Shown here: positions 1 to 12,160 of the stretch, piece by piece | How positions within the stretch are numbered: the stretch's first letter is position 1 | How the letters are laid out: every line of letters starts with the position of its first letter | Assembly (NCBI GenBank): GCA_035222895.1 | Contig: JAVYIG010000692.1 | Coordinates: 415,461-479,460, forward strand | Direction of reading: 5' to 3' | Length of the DNA: 64,000 bases | DNA from: Strongylocentrotus droebachiensis | Lineage: Eukaryota; Echinodermata; Echinoidea; Camarodonta; Strongylocentrotidae | Made by a program: the position numbers and the translations under genes | Notes under the pieces: model-generated | Told to the model about the DNA's origin: nothing | Database searches by the model: none | The model's input: the letters and a program-made list of their open reading frames with translations, nothing else

Positions 1-85
1 GTAGGGAGAGACGTCTTTGAACCAAATTTCTCTTTCTGCATCTCCCTCTCTTTTCCTATCTCTCCATGACATATTAAACAAACAC

Positions 86-228
86 TGCATTCCTGCTCTT
101 TGATGTACAATATTCCTTCCGAAAATGTACAAGGGATATATAAATGAAGATATCCTTGGCATGATGTGATGCCTTTTAGCTTCTTCACCAAACAGACCTT
201 GGAAGGAAGCATCCATAAATTTGAACAC
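86..228 (+). repeat. Dispersed repeat, copy 1 (second copy at 12.0 kb)
   Basis: The segment shares ATTCCTGC, GATGTACAATATTC, ATATATAAATGAAGATAT, GACATGATGT-like and CTTAGC-type blocks, in the same order and spacing, with 12001-12160. The homology is interrupted by point differences only. Element ends are not identifiable. Confidence 0.6.
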
Positions 229-3055
229 ATTTACTGAATAAACGACTTCACTTTAATAATACGTCACTTTATCACGAAAATGGCGATGCCCATGTCGTGC
301 TGAGAAAATATATATTAGTCTTGCTATATGCCTCTTTCGTACATCTTGTAGATGAATAGGCAAGAATATGATACATCTCTCAGAACAATTACATTTATTT
401 CTTGGGGTGGGTGAGGATTCCTTTAAATGCAAATATTAAATATTCCCCTTAAATAAGTCTCTAGTATTTCCTCAACCACATCACCGGGTATGCACCAAGG
501 ATCATCATAAAGCAGTTTTCACGTCCACGAGCTAATCATTCGACATCTCATCGACATTGGGTTTACATCTCTTCACATCTACTCAAGACAGCCTCAAAGT
601 GCATCTTCCTTTCAACTATCCATCCTTGCCATTCCCTTCCTCCCCCTTCTGAATTCTAGCTTGTTATCGTCAGATCAGGAGCAATCCAAACTTCGTCTTC
701 ATGCCGCGAGCTTGCAAAACACCCTGCTGGTAGCACGGCAGCTGTACAACGCACCCTACCCCACCAATTGAATTAATCGTCAAATCTGCCCCGCAATAAT
801 GCAATTTATTACGACGCATCTCCTTTTATCGGCCCTCTTCTTCTCAATCACAGTCCAACGCCATCAAGGATAGACAAACCAAACTCGCCGAGTATTAAGT
901 AGATCTTTCGTACTGTCAATTCAACCCTCCTCTTTCCATCTCTCCTCTTCCATCTGTCATCACCCGTGATATATGACTTCATGTCATTCTTAAGTACATG
1001 TCTTGCACATTCCGTCTTCACACAGGCGGATGCAGGATTGCCAGAAGGGGGAGTGGGCGTAGTAAACGAAAATCATTCCGTTTTTTTTCTTCTAGGGGAT
1101 CATGGTATCAGATATTCTGCCAGATAATTGAAATCCTGGTCCAAGGGGGTATACGGGTCTCCCATAATTATACAAAATTTAACCCCAGACATCATGCACA
1201 TGCAAGCTTTTTTTCTCAAGAGGGGAAGTTGGCGGTCCCTTTGGCCCACCCCTCCATCTCCACCCCACCCGTCTTTACTTCTATGCACTCGCTCGCCGAG
1301 TACAGACCAAGGTTTTAATCTAGAGATCCTTCTCACTTCTTCTTCCTCACACACTCCATGCCAATCCAAGGGCATCATATCAACACACAATGCAATCTAA
1401 ATTAATATTTGGACGTGAAATGCGGCGGCGTGCAAAGTTACGTGTGTTTTGACAAGCTGACAATCTTGAGCTATTGTTGGAATACCCTGGAGACCACGGC
1501 TAAAGAAAACAAATTGATTTTAGAGTTGCCATTAACTTCATCTAGCACGATCATGGCAGGGAGATATACAACCGTATACATTGCATTTCATTAGATTGAT
1601 TTTGAGAAGATGAATTGAAGGGTATACTTCTTCCGTTTCAAATCTGATTTAATTCATTGTCCCGCCATACTCGAAATGTTGTTAGCAGAGTAGGATAGCA
1701 ATGAATATTGAAGTTTCTTGGTGGATACTTCCATCAGCTTCAGATTACGAAACTTATTTGATTTTGCGATAATCAGTTTTTTCTTGGAGTTGCAACACAT
1801 CTGTGTCATTTTAAGCGCAAACAGCAAAAATTGTTTCCTAAAAAGTCAAAGGTCGATACCTTTTTAAAATAACTTCTTAATCACATATTCTACATGATTT
1901 AGAACAGACAGTCAGATGCAATACAATAAAAAATAAAAAAACTCAATGAAGACTGGACTTATGAAGTAAAGGACACATTGAAAAATGAATAATAAAAAAT
2001 GAAATGAATATGAAAACAATAGTTTGGTTAGTTGGATTAATCAAATTGATAATGTTTAGGTAAATAGACGCAACGAACATTACTCATCATTATTAAAGAC
2101 AGCCAATGTCATGTAAAATTTTAATAATAACATTGTGTTAAATTTCTCTAAAATCCTTACCTCACTGGTAACTGAAACAAAAAAGTAATAAGAGCTTAAC
2201 ACATTCGGTCATATAGTCATGCCATGTAAAATTCAGAATCAGACTCCATTTCCTCGACGCAGTCTTCGCAACGAATTGCATCATGGAGTAAAACTTGCCC
2301 AAATGGCGTATGTAGTGCGAACATTCCATTTCATAACGACACTTGTGCTGCATTATCTGTCGAGAAACGCCTTTTTAATATTCTCTGGAGAGAAAGTTAA
2401 GTACTAGGCCTACGGGTAGAAAATGATGGTGAAGAGAAAACCGTATTCTCGACTCCAATGGACGCAAGTCCCTAATGAACGATTGTTCCCTTTAAGTATA
2501 TGTCCTCTGGAGGAGTTATCGTCGAGAAAAACCACACAGAACATATCATAGTTTTGGAAGAGTTTTTTTTTCTTTCTTTCTCTAACCGTCGATCAGGAAA
2601 TTAGATTCCGTAATCCACAGGATGGCATATTGGATGGGAGCCAGTGGGACCTGGTGGCAGCGGAACGTAAAACACCTGCCCTACGGCTAGGCTCCAAAAA
2701 TAGATTATACAATCGCCCTCTCTTCCTTTCCTCCTCCTTCACTTCTTCCCTTTCTCATTTTTCGATAATCCATCTTAATTTTTTTTCCTTCACATTCTCC
2801 ATCTCTTCCTTCTAGTCATCCTCCTCCTCCTGTGCCTTTTCCACTTGCTCCACCTTCCCATACTCTATTTCAATGACCATTGAATAAGAACGGCGGCAAG
2901 ATGATTCTTGATTTTATTTTATTTTTAATAACATTGAATGTACCATTGATAAATATATTTGTTTTTAGTTAGAAAATAATTATGCATGGACAAATTATTA
3001 AAATTTTGATGACGTTTCTTTTTGCCGCTTTTGTATTTTCTTGTGTTACATGACT

Positions 3056-3118
3056 GACACACACAAAAAACCCACCCACACACACCAACACACGCACGCA
3101 CACACATACATACACATG
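3056..3118 (+). repeat. CA-rich microsatellite
   Basis: Interrupted (CA)n with CGCA units. Confidence 0.85.
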
Positions 3119-3502
3119 TACATATGTGTTTGTATATGTCTCTCGGAGTAACAATCAATCTCCTACATTTCTGTCTCTTTATCTTCTCAATATCTGCCAG
3201 AGCCATGATTCCTACGCCCGAAACAAAGAAAATACATTGGTTGCAAACAATGCAAATAGAAAGCTGAATGTTGATCGCTATGACGGTCGTTGCCCTGCCC
3301 ACAGATTGACATACATCGCAAACTTGACCTTCGTTGATATGACCTACATGGTATGAGATACACTATAATGTCATCGCCGTTCGCTCTGGATTTTGACCCA
3401 CGCGTCAAAACACAGGAATCGCTACTATTATGGTGCAATTAAGATACATTTCAATCAATTAGATTACATTGCTATTGATTTACACAAATATTCTTTAAGT
3501 CT

Positions 3503-3887
3503 TTAAAGGGATCGTTTAACAATGTTAAATCTGAGATACACGGCCCTACGTGTTATCAGTAACTGTGATATGGTGTAATATTGAAGCCCTAAAAAAATTG
3601 CGCTTCAAAATGATCAAGAAGTGCCTCAAAAAAGTAAAAATCTTTGAGTGACCGGTTTTACCATACTCGATTTCCCCAATAGACTGTAGTGTTATGAAAA
3701 CCGTCAGGCGAACGGTTTTCAAAATTTGTAATTCCAATCATAAATATCTTGATAATCAGACAGGCGATCGGCTTGTAAAAGTCATGGGGTTCCTGACTGA
3801 CCTAAAGGTTTATAATTATCATTGCATCATGAGCTAAATTCAGAATTTTGTTTCAGAATCTGAGACAAAGTTACCGGATCCCTTTAA
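3503..3887. mobile_element. TTAA-flanked MITE, about 385 bp
   Basis: TTAA occurs at both ends (3503-3506 and 3884-3887), followed inward by AGGGATC on the left and, reverse-complemented, AGGGATCC on the right. Similarity continues imperfectly as GTTTAAC versus GGTAACT and TCTGAGA versus TCTCAGA. TTAA target duplications are typical of piggyBac-type insertion, so this is probably a piggyBac-like non-autonomous element. No transposase is visible. The element contains only short chance frames. Confidence 0.6.
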
Positions 3888-6045
3888 GGTGTATGAACGA
3901 GAATGACAAACGAACTTACGAACACCAAATATTTTCTAAAATTAAACAAATAAGTTATTTTTTTAGGTATCTACCTTTAGTTTGGAGTGTGTCCATACAT
4001 TCGGGGGACAAAATTGTTAAAGACACTAAAATAAAAATATAAACCATCATTAAGTGAAATATTTTCATTAAAAATTGAATGTTGTTAAATTATAACGATT
4101 CATTTTTTAAATCCATTTCCTATTTGCACTTAGAAATATGTTCTGCTAACATTCAAATGTCTCTTCTGACGTACTAAAATATAAGATATCTGTATTTACT
4201 GCAATGCATCTCTTCAAATATTTTTGTTTATACCAACTTTCAAACACTCGTTATAGTCCTTTTTATATGAACCGTTATACAATACCTCTTTTAACAAATT
4301 GTTTTATTTATTTACAGTTTAAATTTTGAATCATATAACTCAGAAACCCCTAACGACCATACGAGCTCCATGAAGAACGAACGAAACGCCATGCAGATGG
4401 AGTTAGGGAGAGCCATAGATTCCGGTCACAGCATGACCTTTTACTGCTATGACAAATCACAGTTAATCTCTATCGCCCCGTGATTCCCTGTATGACATCG
4501 CAATAGGTACTATCATTGACCATCACGTGATCAGGAGGAAGGATTCAAGGCCCAAGTGGAAAGAGGTGGCGTCTTTTTCTTCTCTTTTTGTTTTTTGTCT
4601 TTAATAGAAAGAAGGCCGTTTACAGCAATGGCGAGATGATATGCCTTTACTTACAATACGGTACAGCGTGATAATGGTCACATAATGCACTGATTTAAAA
4701 AAGCTGTTTAAAAAAAGCCACTACACCAAAATTCAATATATACAGAGGAATTAAAACAACAAACCAAATTAAAAATAACAAATGACGCGATTGCCCACGA
4801 CGTGATCATAAAGTTTAAGGACGGATTCAAGTATACCATTCAATTTAAATTTAAACTGATCACTCTAGAGAGGAATTGTAAATAAAACAAAATTATTTAA
4901 AGACCCGGCTATCATTCAATGTTTTTCCCTATCCTGTGATATCTGCCATTTTTTGTACACAACGGACTCATACTCATAGCATCACGATACATTTTATCAT
5001 TACCGCGACACTTTCAATTACTACAGGGTCTTATTGACCTTTAAGTTCAGCTCATCCAGGCCAAAAATTAGTTTGCAGACACAGACCTTTGTCAGACGTG
5101 GTCCGTGACAGTGTGTCTGATCTGTGAGACTACGAAGATATCACAGTCTAATGCACTGCACATGCCTTGTACTATATCTGCTTCTTACATGTCTGACGCG
5201 GCCAGGAACTGACAGGGTTAGGCTAAGTTCAAGTCGTCATGGGTTTGTCTTTGAGTGTTAAATAGAGACTGTACGTGTAGACTAGCTAACAAATCTTACC
5301 GAAATAAAAAAGGGACTTTCCAATAATCCCGGGGGTATTTTGATTTGCATAATGCATTCCAAGCGGCAATTAATCTAAGGACCCGACAAGGTCGCATTCC
5401 ATAACTTAATAAATGTTCTTTTCCAATCAGGGACCAGTCCCGTACGGAATATCACAGCCAATCTGGAAATGGCATTAAGTAGTTATGGAGACAATCGTTG
5501 AATCCCTATTCTACTTTTGAATAGAGCTAACATAATCGAAAGAATAAATTTATGAATACGAATCAAAATCTTAGATTGTTCAGTGGTAAAAGGAGATAAG
5601 GCATTACATGTACTTTCCGTTTGAATACAGCACCATAACGAAAAAAGAAATGCTGCCTAAAAAACTATTTCAAGAAAAAATCGTCCAGCCTAATATTCGT
5701 ACTTTTGTGCGATATATATATCTTTTGTATCATTAACCCTTAAGCTATATTCACAGGGGATCGTATTTTACCCATATGGTCTGGTATAGAAAATGAAATA
5801 CAGTGCAAATAACAAGGAAGGAACAAAAACAAATGGTACTCCAAACAGGGGAATAATACAGACATTGACGAATGTACCAAAATATACAGCAAGCTCTAAA
5901 TGAAAATCTAAATAGATACAACTTTAGTTTGAAGATTTCACTGCATACGCTCCTTTTTAAAAACAAAAAAATATTTGTTTAATAAATGCATACCTTTAAT
6001 AATCAATTTTGAAGTTAATTTTTTTTTTAATACCCACTTCGCTTG

Positions 6046-6168
6046 TTAAAGATAAGCTTGAGTTCTGGTAACGATGGAAAATAAATTCTCACAGAATCCT
6101 ACACAAATTACACTGAATGTTCAAGATTACAAACAAATGACATGTGCCCAACGATGTTGGTAGAAAAT
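6046..6168 (+). repeat. Dispersed repeat with TTAAAGATAAGCTTGAGTTC edge, copy 1
   Basis: TTAA at 6046 is followed by AGATAAGCTTGAGTTCTGG, similar to the terminus of the 40.2-kb TTAA element. The stretch through AATTCTCACA and GCCCAACGATGTTGGTAGAA is matched at 15084-15200. The other terminus is not identified. Confidence 0.5.
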
Positions 6169-6589
6169 GTATATATGGGCTGAGTAATGAGCATCGAAAG
6201 ATAAGGACATCAAGGTAAGTAGGTCCGACACAAAGTGCTTTAGGTTTCAATGTGCAAATGAGAGTTATGATTTGTATTGAAGATGAATTCCAGAAAGTTT
6301 TTGTGAGGTTGTTTTTATTTCACGGGTTAAAACAATCAATTCTGCTGCAGAATAAACAATCCAGGATAAATTATAGCCATGTTCTCTTGACAAACGATGC
6401 CCATACCAGAGCTCAAGATTAGCTTTGAAAACGTGTTTAGAAGAAAACAGATGTTCGTTTTATATGGAAGAATCAACATACGTCTACATTATGACGTCAC
6501 CGTCTCCTAAACTACTTCAAAATCATATATCCGTTAAATGGAAGTGCATTAGGGAATAAAATCCTACTCTTCACTCCATTCTCCCCTTC

Positions 6590-6627
6590 TCCCTCCTCCT
6601 CCCCCCTCTCTCTCTCTCTCTCTCTTT
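6590..6627 (+). repeat. CT microsatellite
   Basis: C-rich lead followed by about ten CT dinucleotides. Confidence 0.9.
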
Positions 6628-8629
6628 GCCCTTTGTTTATCATTCTCTAGTTCTCATCTTGTCTAAACTTCGTTCTCTCCGTTTGGTTCCTCCTCCTTCC
6701 ATATCCTATTTCTCCTTCCAACATTCGCAATATGACGACTTTCCTGTTCCCATCCATTGTATTCTCGGCAATGCACTCTTAACTACATCATGTGGTACTT
6801 CCTGAATGGTTCAATCGATGCTGTGCACAGTTATATAGATGTATGTATTATTAAATAGGAATTACAATTTTTTTTCTTGATAAACTTCAAACAACACCGT
6901 ATCAAATTAGACTTTGAATACTGTATACTTTTTCGTAGTCTTTATACTATAAACATATATTATGAATGTAATTCACGCTACAATGTAATTTATTCAAAAA
7001 GAAAATATGAAGGTTCATGCGCAGAAATCATTTACATGTATGTACATGTATTTAAATATTTTGCGGAGATGATCATCATTTCAATTTCTCAAAAACATAA
7101 AAACGGGACTTAATGCCTAATGCCACCGCATGGACGTAGCCTAAGACATCAAAATGCACGTGAATGCATCTGCTAGCAAGCATAGAGCACTTGTACTTTT
7201 CCACCAGGCCTCTCCTGGGGTAAACGTCCCTGTGGAGACCGATAAAGGGTAAATGCATCTACCCATAGCGATCCTTTCGTCACCGCATTACACACTACGT
7301 ATACCAAAAAAACCAAATGAAATTACCAAAGAACCGGTGAAATTTACTTTATTGATTTATCTCTCTACTCGCTGTGAGATATTTCCCTTGCATTACGGCA
7401 GAAAATTTGCCACGTTTCACAGGCGTTCGTTTCACCCTTTACCGGTTCCTGACATTCCACGCTCATTTGAAGAGAGATGGAAGAAAAGAAATGTCACGAA
7501 ATCGCGTGTTATGAAAACAAATACTCGACATAGATAATCAAATAAATACAGCTAACATAGAACGGAGACAAACAGGGTTTGGGCAATTTATGAGTGATGT
7601 TTCTAATGCTACCACGATGGAGTGCTATTCCTCACGAACGCAAATTGATTTAATAGTGTCTACCCACGGAGTATTGAAGTTAGGGTTGAAATCATATTAT
7701 GCTCATTTGTGATGAACAGAAAACATATTAATGGATGAACATAGCAAAAGTTTGGAGACAAAAACATTCTCTATCGACAGAGATAGTACCTTACAGTTTT
7801 CTTTAAACATGCTTCCGCTAATCTTTTTCTTGTCAAATTGTTAAAAATACACTATGCATTGAAAATGGAGAAAAAATACAATACCGTGATCCCAAACGAA
7901 TATTTAATTTTTAATGTCCAATATTCACTTTGAGAGCAAATTGCGCCAATAGCAATGAAGCCCTTAGTCTTGATTATTTGATTTCTTATCTAATTCAATC
8001 AATCTGATTAACCATTTAAGTGGTGCTAGAAAGTTCGTTCTTGAACAAACGACAAGACTCCTCAAAGGAAATCATACTTTTTTTGTCCCAATAATATAAT
8101 TGGCATATTAATCTTATTACAGTTATCTAAAAATCTTGTTTTCCACTTTTCGTGTAATTATTGAAATACTCAATGTCGATTGAATTTGCACTACTCTAAT
8201 CCACGCTAATTATGATGAGAAGGGTCGTACAATAATTTACAAAAGCTTTCTACTAAAATCAGATAAGCTTCAATCTTAGACTTCCAACCCTTGATATAAC
8301 AAATTATATTTCAGCTTGGATATAAAACAACACTGTCTCCCTGTAAGCAAAATAGAACTAGAACGAACGCAATCAAGTTCAGAAACTTTATCCTCGCAAG
8401 TTTACATAAACGTTTCCTCAGTTTTCACAAAAGGTGTTCTGCACACAGCGTTCGACAGCGCCCTGTGTCTAATCCAATTCAAGCTGCAAATCAAAACGGA
8501 TTTCATCTAGATTTACTCAAATGTCGTTGCGGGGGGTAAAAACTAATTCGTTGAATTACCGGGGCCACATCACTACGCCATCCAGACGTCTGTAAACCAA
8601 CAACAAAGCGGGGAGACGTGGATCGAGAT

Positions 8630-8775
8630 AAAGAGAGCCAGAGAGAGATAGAGAAAAAGAGATAGGGAGAGAAAGGGAGAAAGAGAGAGAGAGAGAGAGA
8701 AGATGGAGAGAATAAGAGTGAGAGATAGATAGATAAAGAGAAAGAGAAAGTGAGAAAGAGAAAGAGAGAGAGTGG
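8630..8775 (+). repeat. GA-rich microsatellite
   Basis: Purine tract of GAGA, GATA and AAAGAG motifs; the complementary strand gives a false Ser/Leu-rich frame. Confidence 0.9.
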
Positions 8776-9786
8776 AAAGACATGAAGATTACCGGGTATT
8801 ACCCAAAGTAAACCAAAATGTAGATTGAAATGGTAAAAGGCAATTTGGATGATTGGGCAAAATTGCCAGCCGACTGGAACATATGATCAAATTATTAAAA
8901 CCCGCCCATTGACAGAAACGTTGTTTATTCAACTAATAGGGCAGGCAATGGAATGCATGCCTGTACACTTGAAATGAGTGTTGGAATATCGCAGGTTTCT
9001 TTTATAAACTTTTTCGTTTTCAAGAATCATGATGCCAACTTTTACACTTATATTATTTGACAGAAATACAGGTGATAATAATTATAAAGAGACAAAAAGA
9101 AAACACATGCATTTAAAACAAGTATTCATAGTTCTGGCAACAATTGAAAGTAATTTCTCACAGGATCAAAATAACCGTAAAATGAATTTAGCACGATAGC
9201 ATCTTTTTCCGAAAAAAATAACTCCAGGAACATTTCCAAACCATGTTGTATGTCCATAGAACTAATGTTTAATTACATAATATGTCATTGTCAGGTCTGC
9301 ACATTTTATTTGGTGACGCACAGGTCTATTAAAATTTTCCCAAACTAGTTGTGATCTTATAAAAAAAAGTTGCAATTTACCGATGAAATATTATCGTTCC
9401 TTTATTTTGCTGATGAACAAGTCAATCTTTAAAGTGTCTCTTGAAATAAAATTTAAACTTCTAGAAAAGAATATGAATGAACACCGAATATGCATTAGGT
9501 TTCTTGTGAAAATTTTGGATCAAATTCCACAGACAACTACATTTTAAGTAAACAGGACCTTCGGAGGACATACTGTTTATGATCGAATCTCTTTGAATAG
9601 GAGACTCACTGGGTTCTCCATGTTTTAAACTCAACATAGCTTCACCCACAATGCAAAAAGACGATGACGTCAAACTCTCTATCGTGTTAATATTTTCCCT
9701 CGACTTCTTAAAAAATAAATAACAACATAAACCAACCGCGTAGTTGAGAATTTGCGTTATTACACTTCAGCCCAGCACGGGATAAC

Positions 9787-10071
9787 TTAAAGAGAATGCC
9801 TTCATATTCTAAATGTGACGAGAAAATCAACAAATTAGGACAAACTAATATGTGTGTGTATAATCCCATACACTTATTTTTGTGTGTAGTGCTAATTCGA
9901 TTTTCAGCAAGAATGTAAAATGTATTATACTTCGAAGATTCCAAAATCTCATCATGCTCATAGCAGTCACCAAGTCCTCTGTACAACATCACCACCCTTT
10001 CCCAGTTGATTCGAGACAGTTTGATTCCAAATTATGCAATAGAATTACCAGAATAAAACTTCATCTTTAAA
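9787..10071 (+). mobile_element. Diverged and internally deleted copy of the TTAA/AGAGAAGG MITE family
   Basis: TTAAAGAGAA at 9787-9796 matches the left terminus of the 40.2-kb copy. It is followed at once by CTTCATATTCTAAAT and a diverged CCCATACAC...TGTGTGTAGTG core, which match the interior of that copy. The right end, CAGAATAAAACTTCATC then TTTAA, matches its right terminus. The copy is about 110 bp shorter than the 395-bp copy because of deletion near the left end. It ends on the TTAA at 10068-10071, which also starts the next element. Confidence 0.5.
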
Positions 10072-10423
10072 AATACTATGTCCCTTTTGCAGCCAACATC
10101 AAATTCTGTAGAACTTTGCCGGAGTTATGAATATGTCATGTATGTCCTATCTGTGAAATTTAAACATCAGCAGTGTCCTAATATTCAAATTATACAAGGA
10201 AACTCATTTACCTTCTAGACTTCACTGTCTGACACCATTGAGTGACTGACTGACATCTTCTTTTCTTTGGTAATAGCATACCTAAAACGAAATACCAATA
10301 ATTAAAAGCCATTTTCAAGCCCTTTCGTTTTGAGGAAAGTTCTAAATTATTAATGTCCTTCAACTGCTGTTGGAATTTAACCTTTTATTTTGTTTGGCCT
10401 GCAAATGGGACATATACCTTTAA
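10068..10423 (-). mobile_element. TTAA-flanked MITE, shorter inverted relative of the element at 52.3 kb
   Basis: The ends are TTAA at 10068-10071, then AAATACTATGTCCCTTTTGC, and GCAAATGGGACATATACC then TTTAA at the right. The interior (for example GCTGTTGGAATTTAACCTTT and CCTATCTGTGAAATTTAAAC) is found in reverse orientation at 52332-52786. This copy is 356 bp against 455 bp, lacking part of the middle. An open frame that starts at 10353 runs out of its right end and is not treated as a gene. Confidence 0.65.
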
Positions 10424-12000
10424 ATCTTGGGGAGAGAGGTTTCCGAGGGACATGGTAGGTGAACATTCATTAACATATGTTTTACATGAGCAGCCCCATG
10501 GGATGATACTAAAAACCAATCTATCTGGCTGTGTTACAAACACCATCTACACCTCAGGTATCGCAATTTCGATTTACATCTCGAGACGGGCAGCTTACAT
10601 GGGAATACCAGACAGCATGAGCACTGCCACCCCATTACCACTATATTGCCCCTCTCTCGCTCACTGTGTACATGTGATCTACCTTTCTTCCCTACATTAC
10701 ATGTCTCCGTTCTCGCTATCTACATGTATGTATCACCTTATCTCCTCTGCAGTATAATACGATATATAGTATCTCTCTCTCTCTATCTCTATTCTACCGT
10801 TGCCATATATCATGTTCTTTTTAAATCCCATGCGGTCGGAAAACCAGATAAATAAAACAAAATAATTAAATATTATACTTGTATTAAACTGGCAGTTCTG
10901 AGATATGTGCCATTATCTTAAATTTTCACTTAAAGGAGAATTCCACTCTGATATTAGGTTCGTTCTAATAGAAAAAAAAAACAATGAGAGAAACAGGTCT
11001 GTGAAAGTTTGAGCCAAAACACATTGATAATAATAAATTTACTAATTTTTGAGGGTAAGATCAATCAAATACAAATTGGCAACTCTGTGACGTATCTTGC
11101 GAGCTTCCTTCCCATTCGCCCTGTAATCCCCTCTTCGATAACAAAAATGAATTTTCAATCATACATTCACCCTAAATATAATTATTGCAAATATGTTTTG
11201 ATACAACCCCTTTATGAGACAAATCTATTCCGCCATCAATAACTTAGAAAATGAAAGCTTATTAAATTGTATGTAGAAACAGCAATGACAACACTAGTCA
11301 AACTGCTTAAATGTCAATAATAAAGCAGAAATAAAAATAGACAAACATTTGAAGCATCTACATTTTCATAGCCAATTTTTGTATTCGTTAAATATTTGTT
11401 TTCCCCAATCTTATAACTTAGTGCAATCTTATTATTAAATCTGTAATGCAGTCACTTAAATAAGCCTGTCGAAGTTCAGTCAACATTATTTTGAGCAATC
11501 TCGCTCCTATCCTGTCATCCCGACCCCTTTTACACAAGCTTCAGACGGCGCCAAGCTCGTCCCCAACTCGTGACAAGAGCATTTACGCATTGCTGATACC
11601 CGTAGCAATTGTAACATGAGATGGGACGTAGAATTAGGGTGGATTTACTGCGGTTTTATCGCTGTATATAAAGACTTAAACCCGAACCCTCATCTTGGTC
11701 ATGCAGTGGGACAACATGATACCCAAATCAATTTACTAGACGCGACGGACGTACACACACACGCACACATTGCTTGACAGTTGGAAGGCATGGGATATAT
11801 TTTTTGAAAGCTCCGAATGTGATTGGATACGTTCCCATTATTAACATTTCCCCCTCTGTCCTTCGATGCCATTCTCTCCCCTACATCCCTCTCTTTATTT
11901 CTGTTTTGTTTAAATATTTTTATCGCGCCTAAACGATTCCATGTTCTCTTTAAAGGAAACCTTACCCCAAAGAATAAATGTAGGTATGCTGAAATATGAG

Positions 12001-12160
12001 ATGTATTCCTGCCTGCTGATGTACAATATTCATCATGAAGATGTACATGATATATATAAATGAAGATATTATTGACATGATGTAATACGTCCTCTTAGCA
12101 TGGCACGTCGGGCGTAGCAATTTCTTGATGATGTGACGTACCAGACGAACTTGAACATGT
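12001..12160 (+). repeat. Dispersed repeat, copy 2 (first copy at 0.1 kb)
   Basis: Same block order as 86-228: ATTCCTGC, GATGTACAATATTC, ATGTACATGATATATATAAA and TGAAGATATTATTGACATGA. TTTAAAGG about 50 bases upstream (11952) may be the edge of a TTAA-type element, but its partner edge was not found. Confidence 0.6.

Larger units (their letters stand above)
1..3502. other. Gene-less AT-rich stretch
   Basis: Besides the repeat at 86-228 and the CA tract, I see no exon with coding character. CAGGCGGATGCAGGATTGCC at about 1023 resembles an old hAT terminus but has no partner. If the receptor gene continues leftward, this is intron or beyond its 3' end. Confidence 0.5.
3888..9786. other. Gene-less stretch with a few repeats
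   Basis: Contains the repeat at 6046 and the CT and GA tracts. A 94-codon frame at 7253-7537 (plus) has no recognisable domain and is not called. Nothing else can be supported. Confidence 0.5.

Noticed and set aside
1023..1260. hAT-like terminus CAGGCGGATGCAGGATTGCC with G-rich continuation
   Set aside because: No matching right terminus or target duplication was found, so an element could not be delimited.
7253..7537. 94-codon plus-strand frame
   Set aside because: Basic, unrecognised peptide with no splice or promoter support.
10353..10757. 134-codon plus-strand frame
   Set aside because: It starts inside a TTAA MITE and runs into a CT-rich region; the related copy at 52.3 kb does not preserve it.
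10926..10960. TTAAAGGAGAATTCCACTC, looking like a TTAA element edge
   Set aside because: The partner edge could not be located downstream or upstream within a plausible distance.
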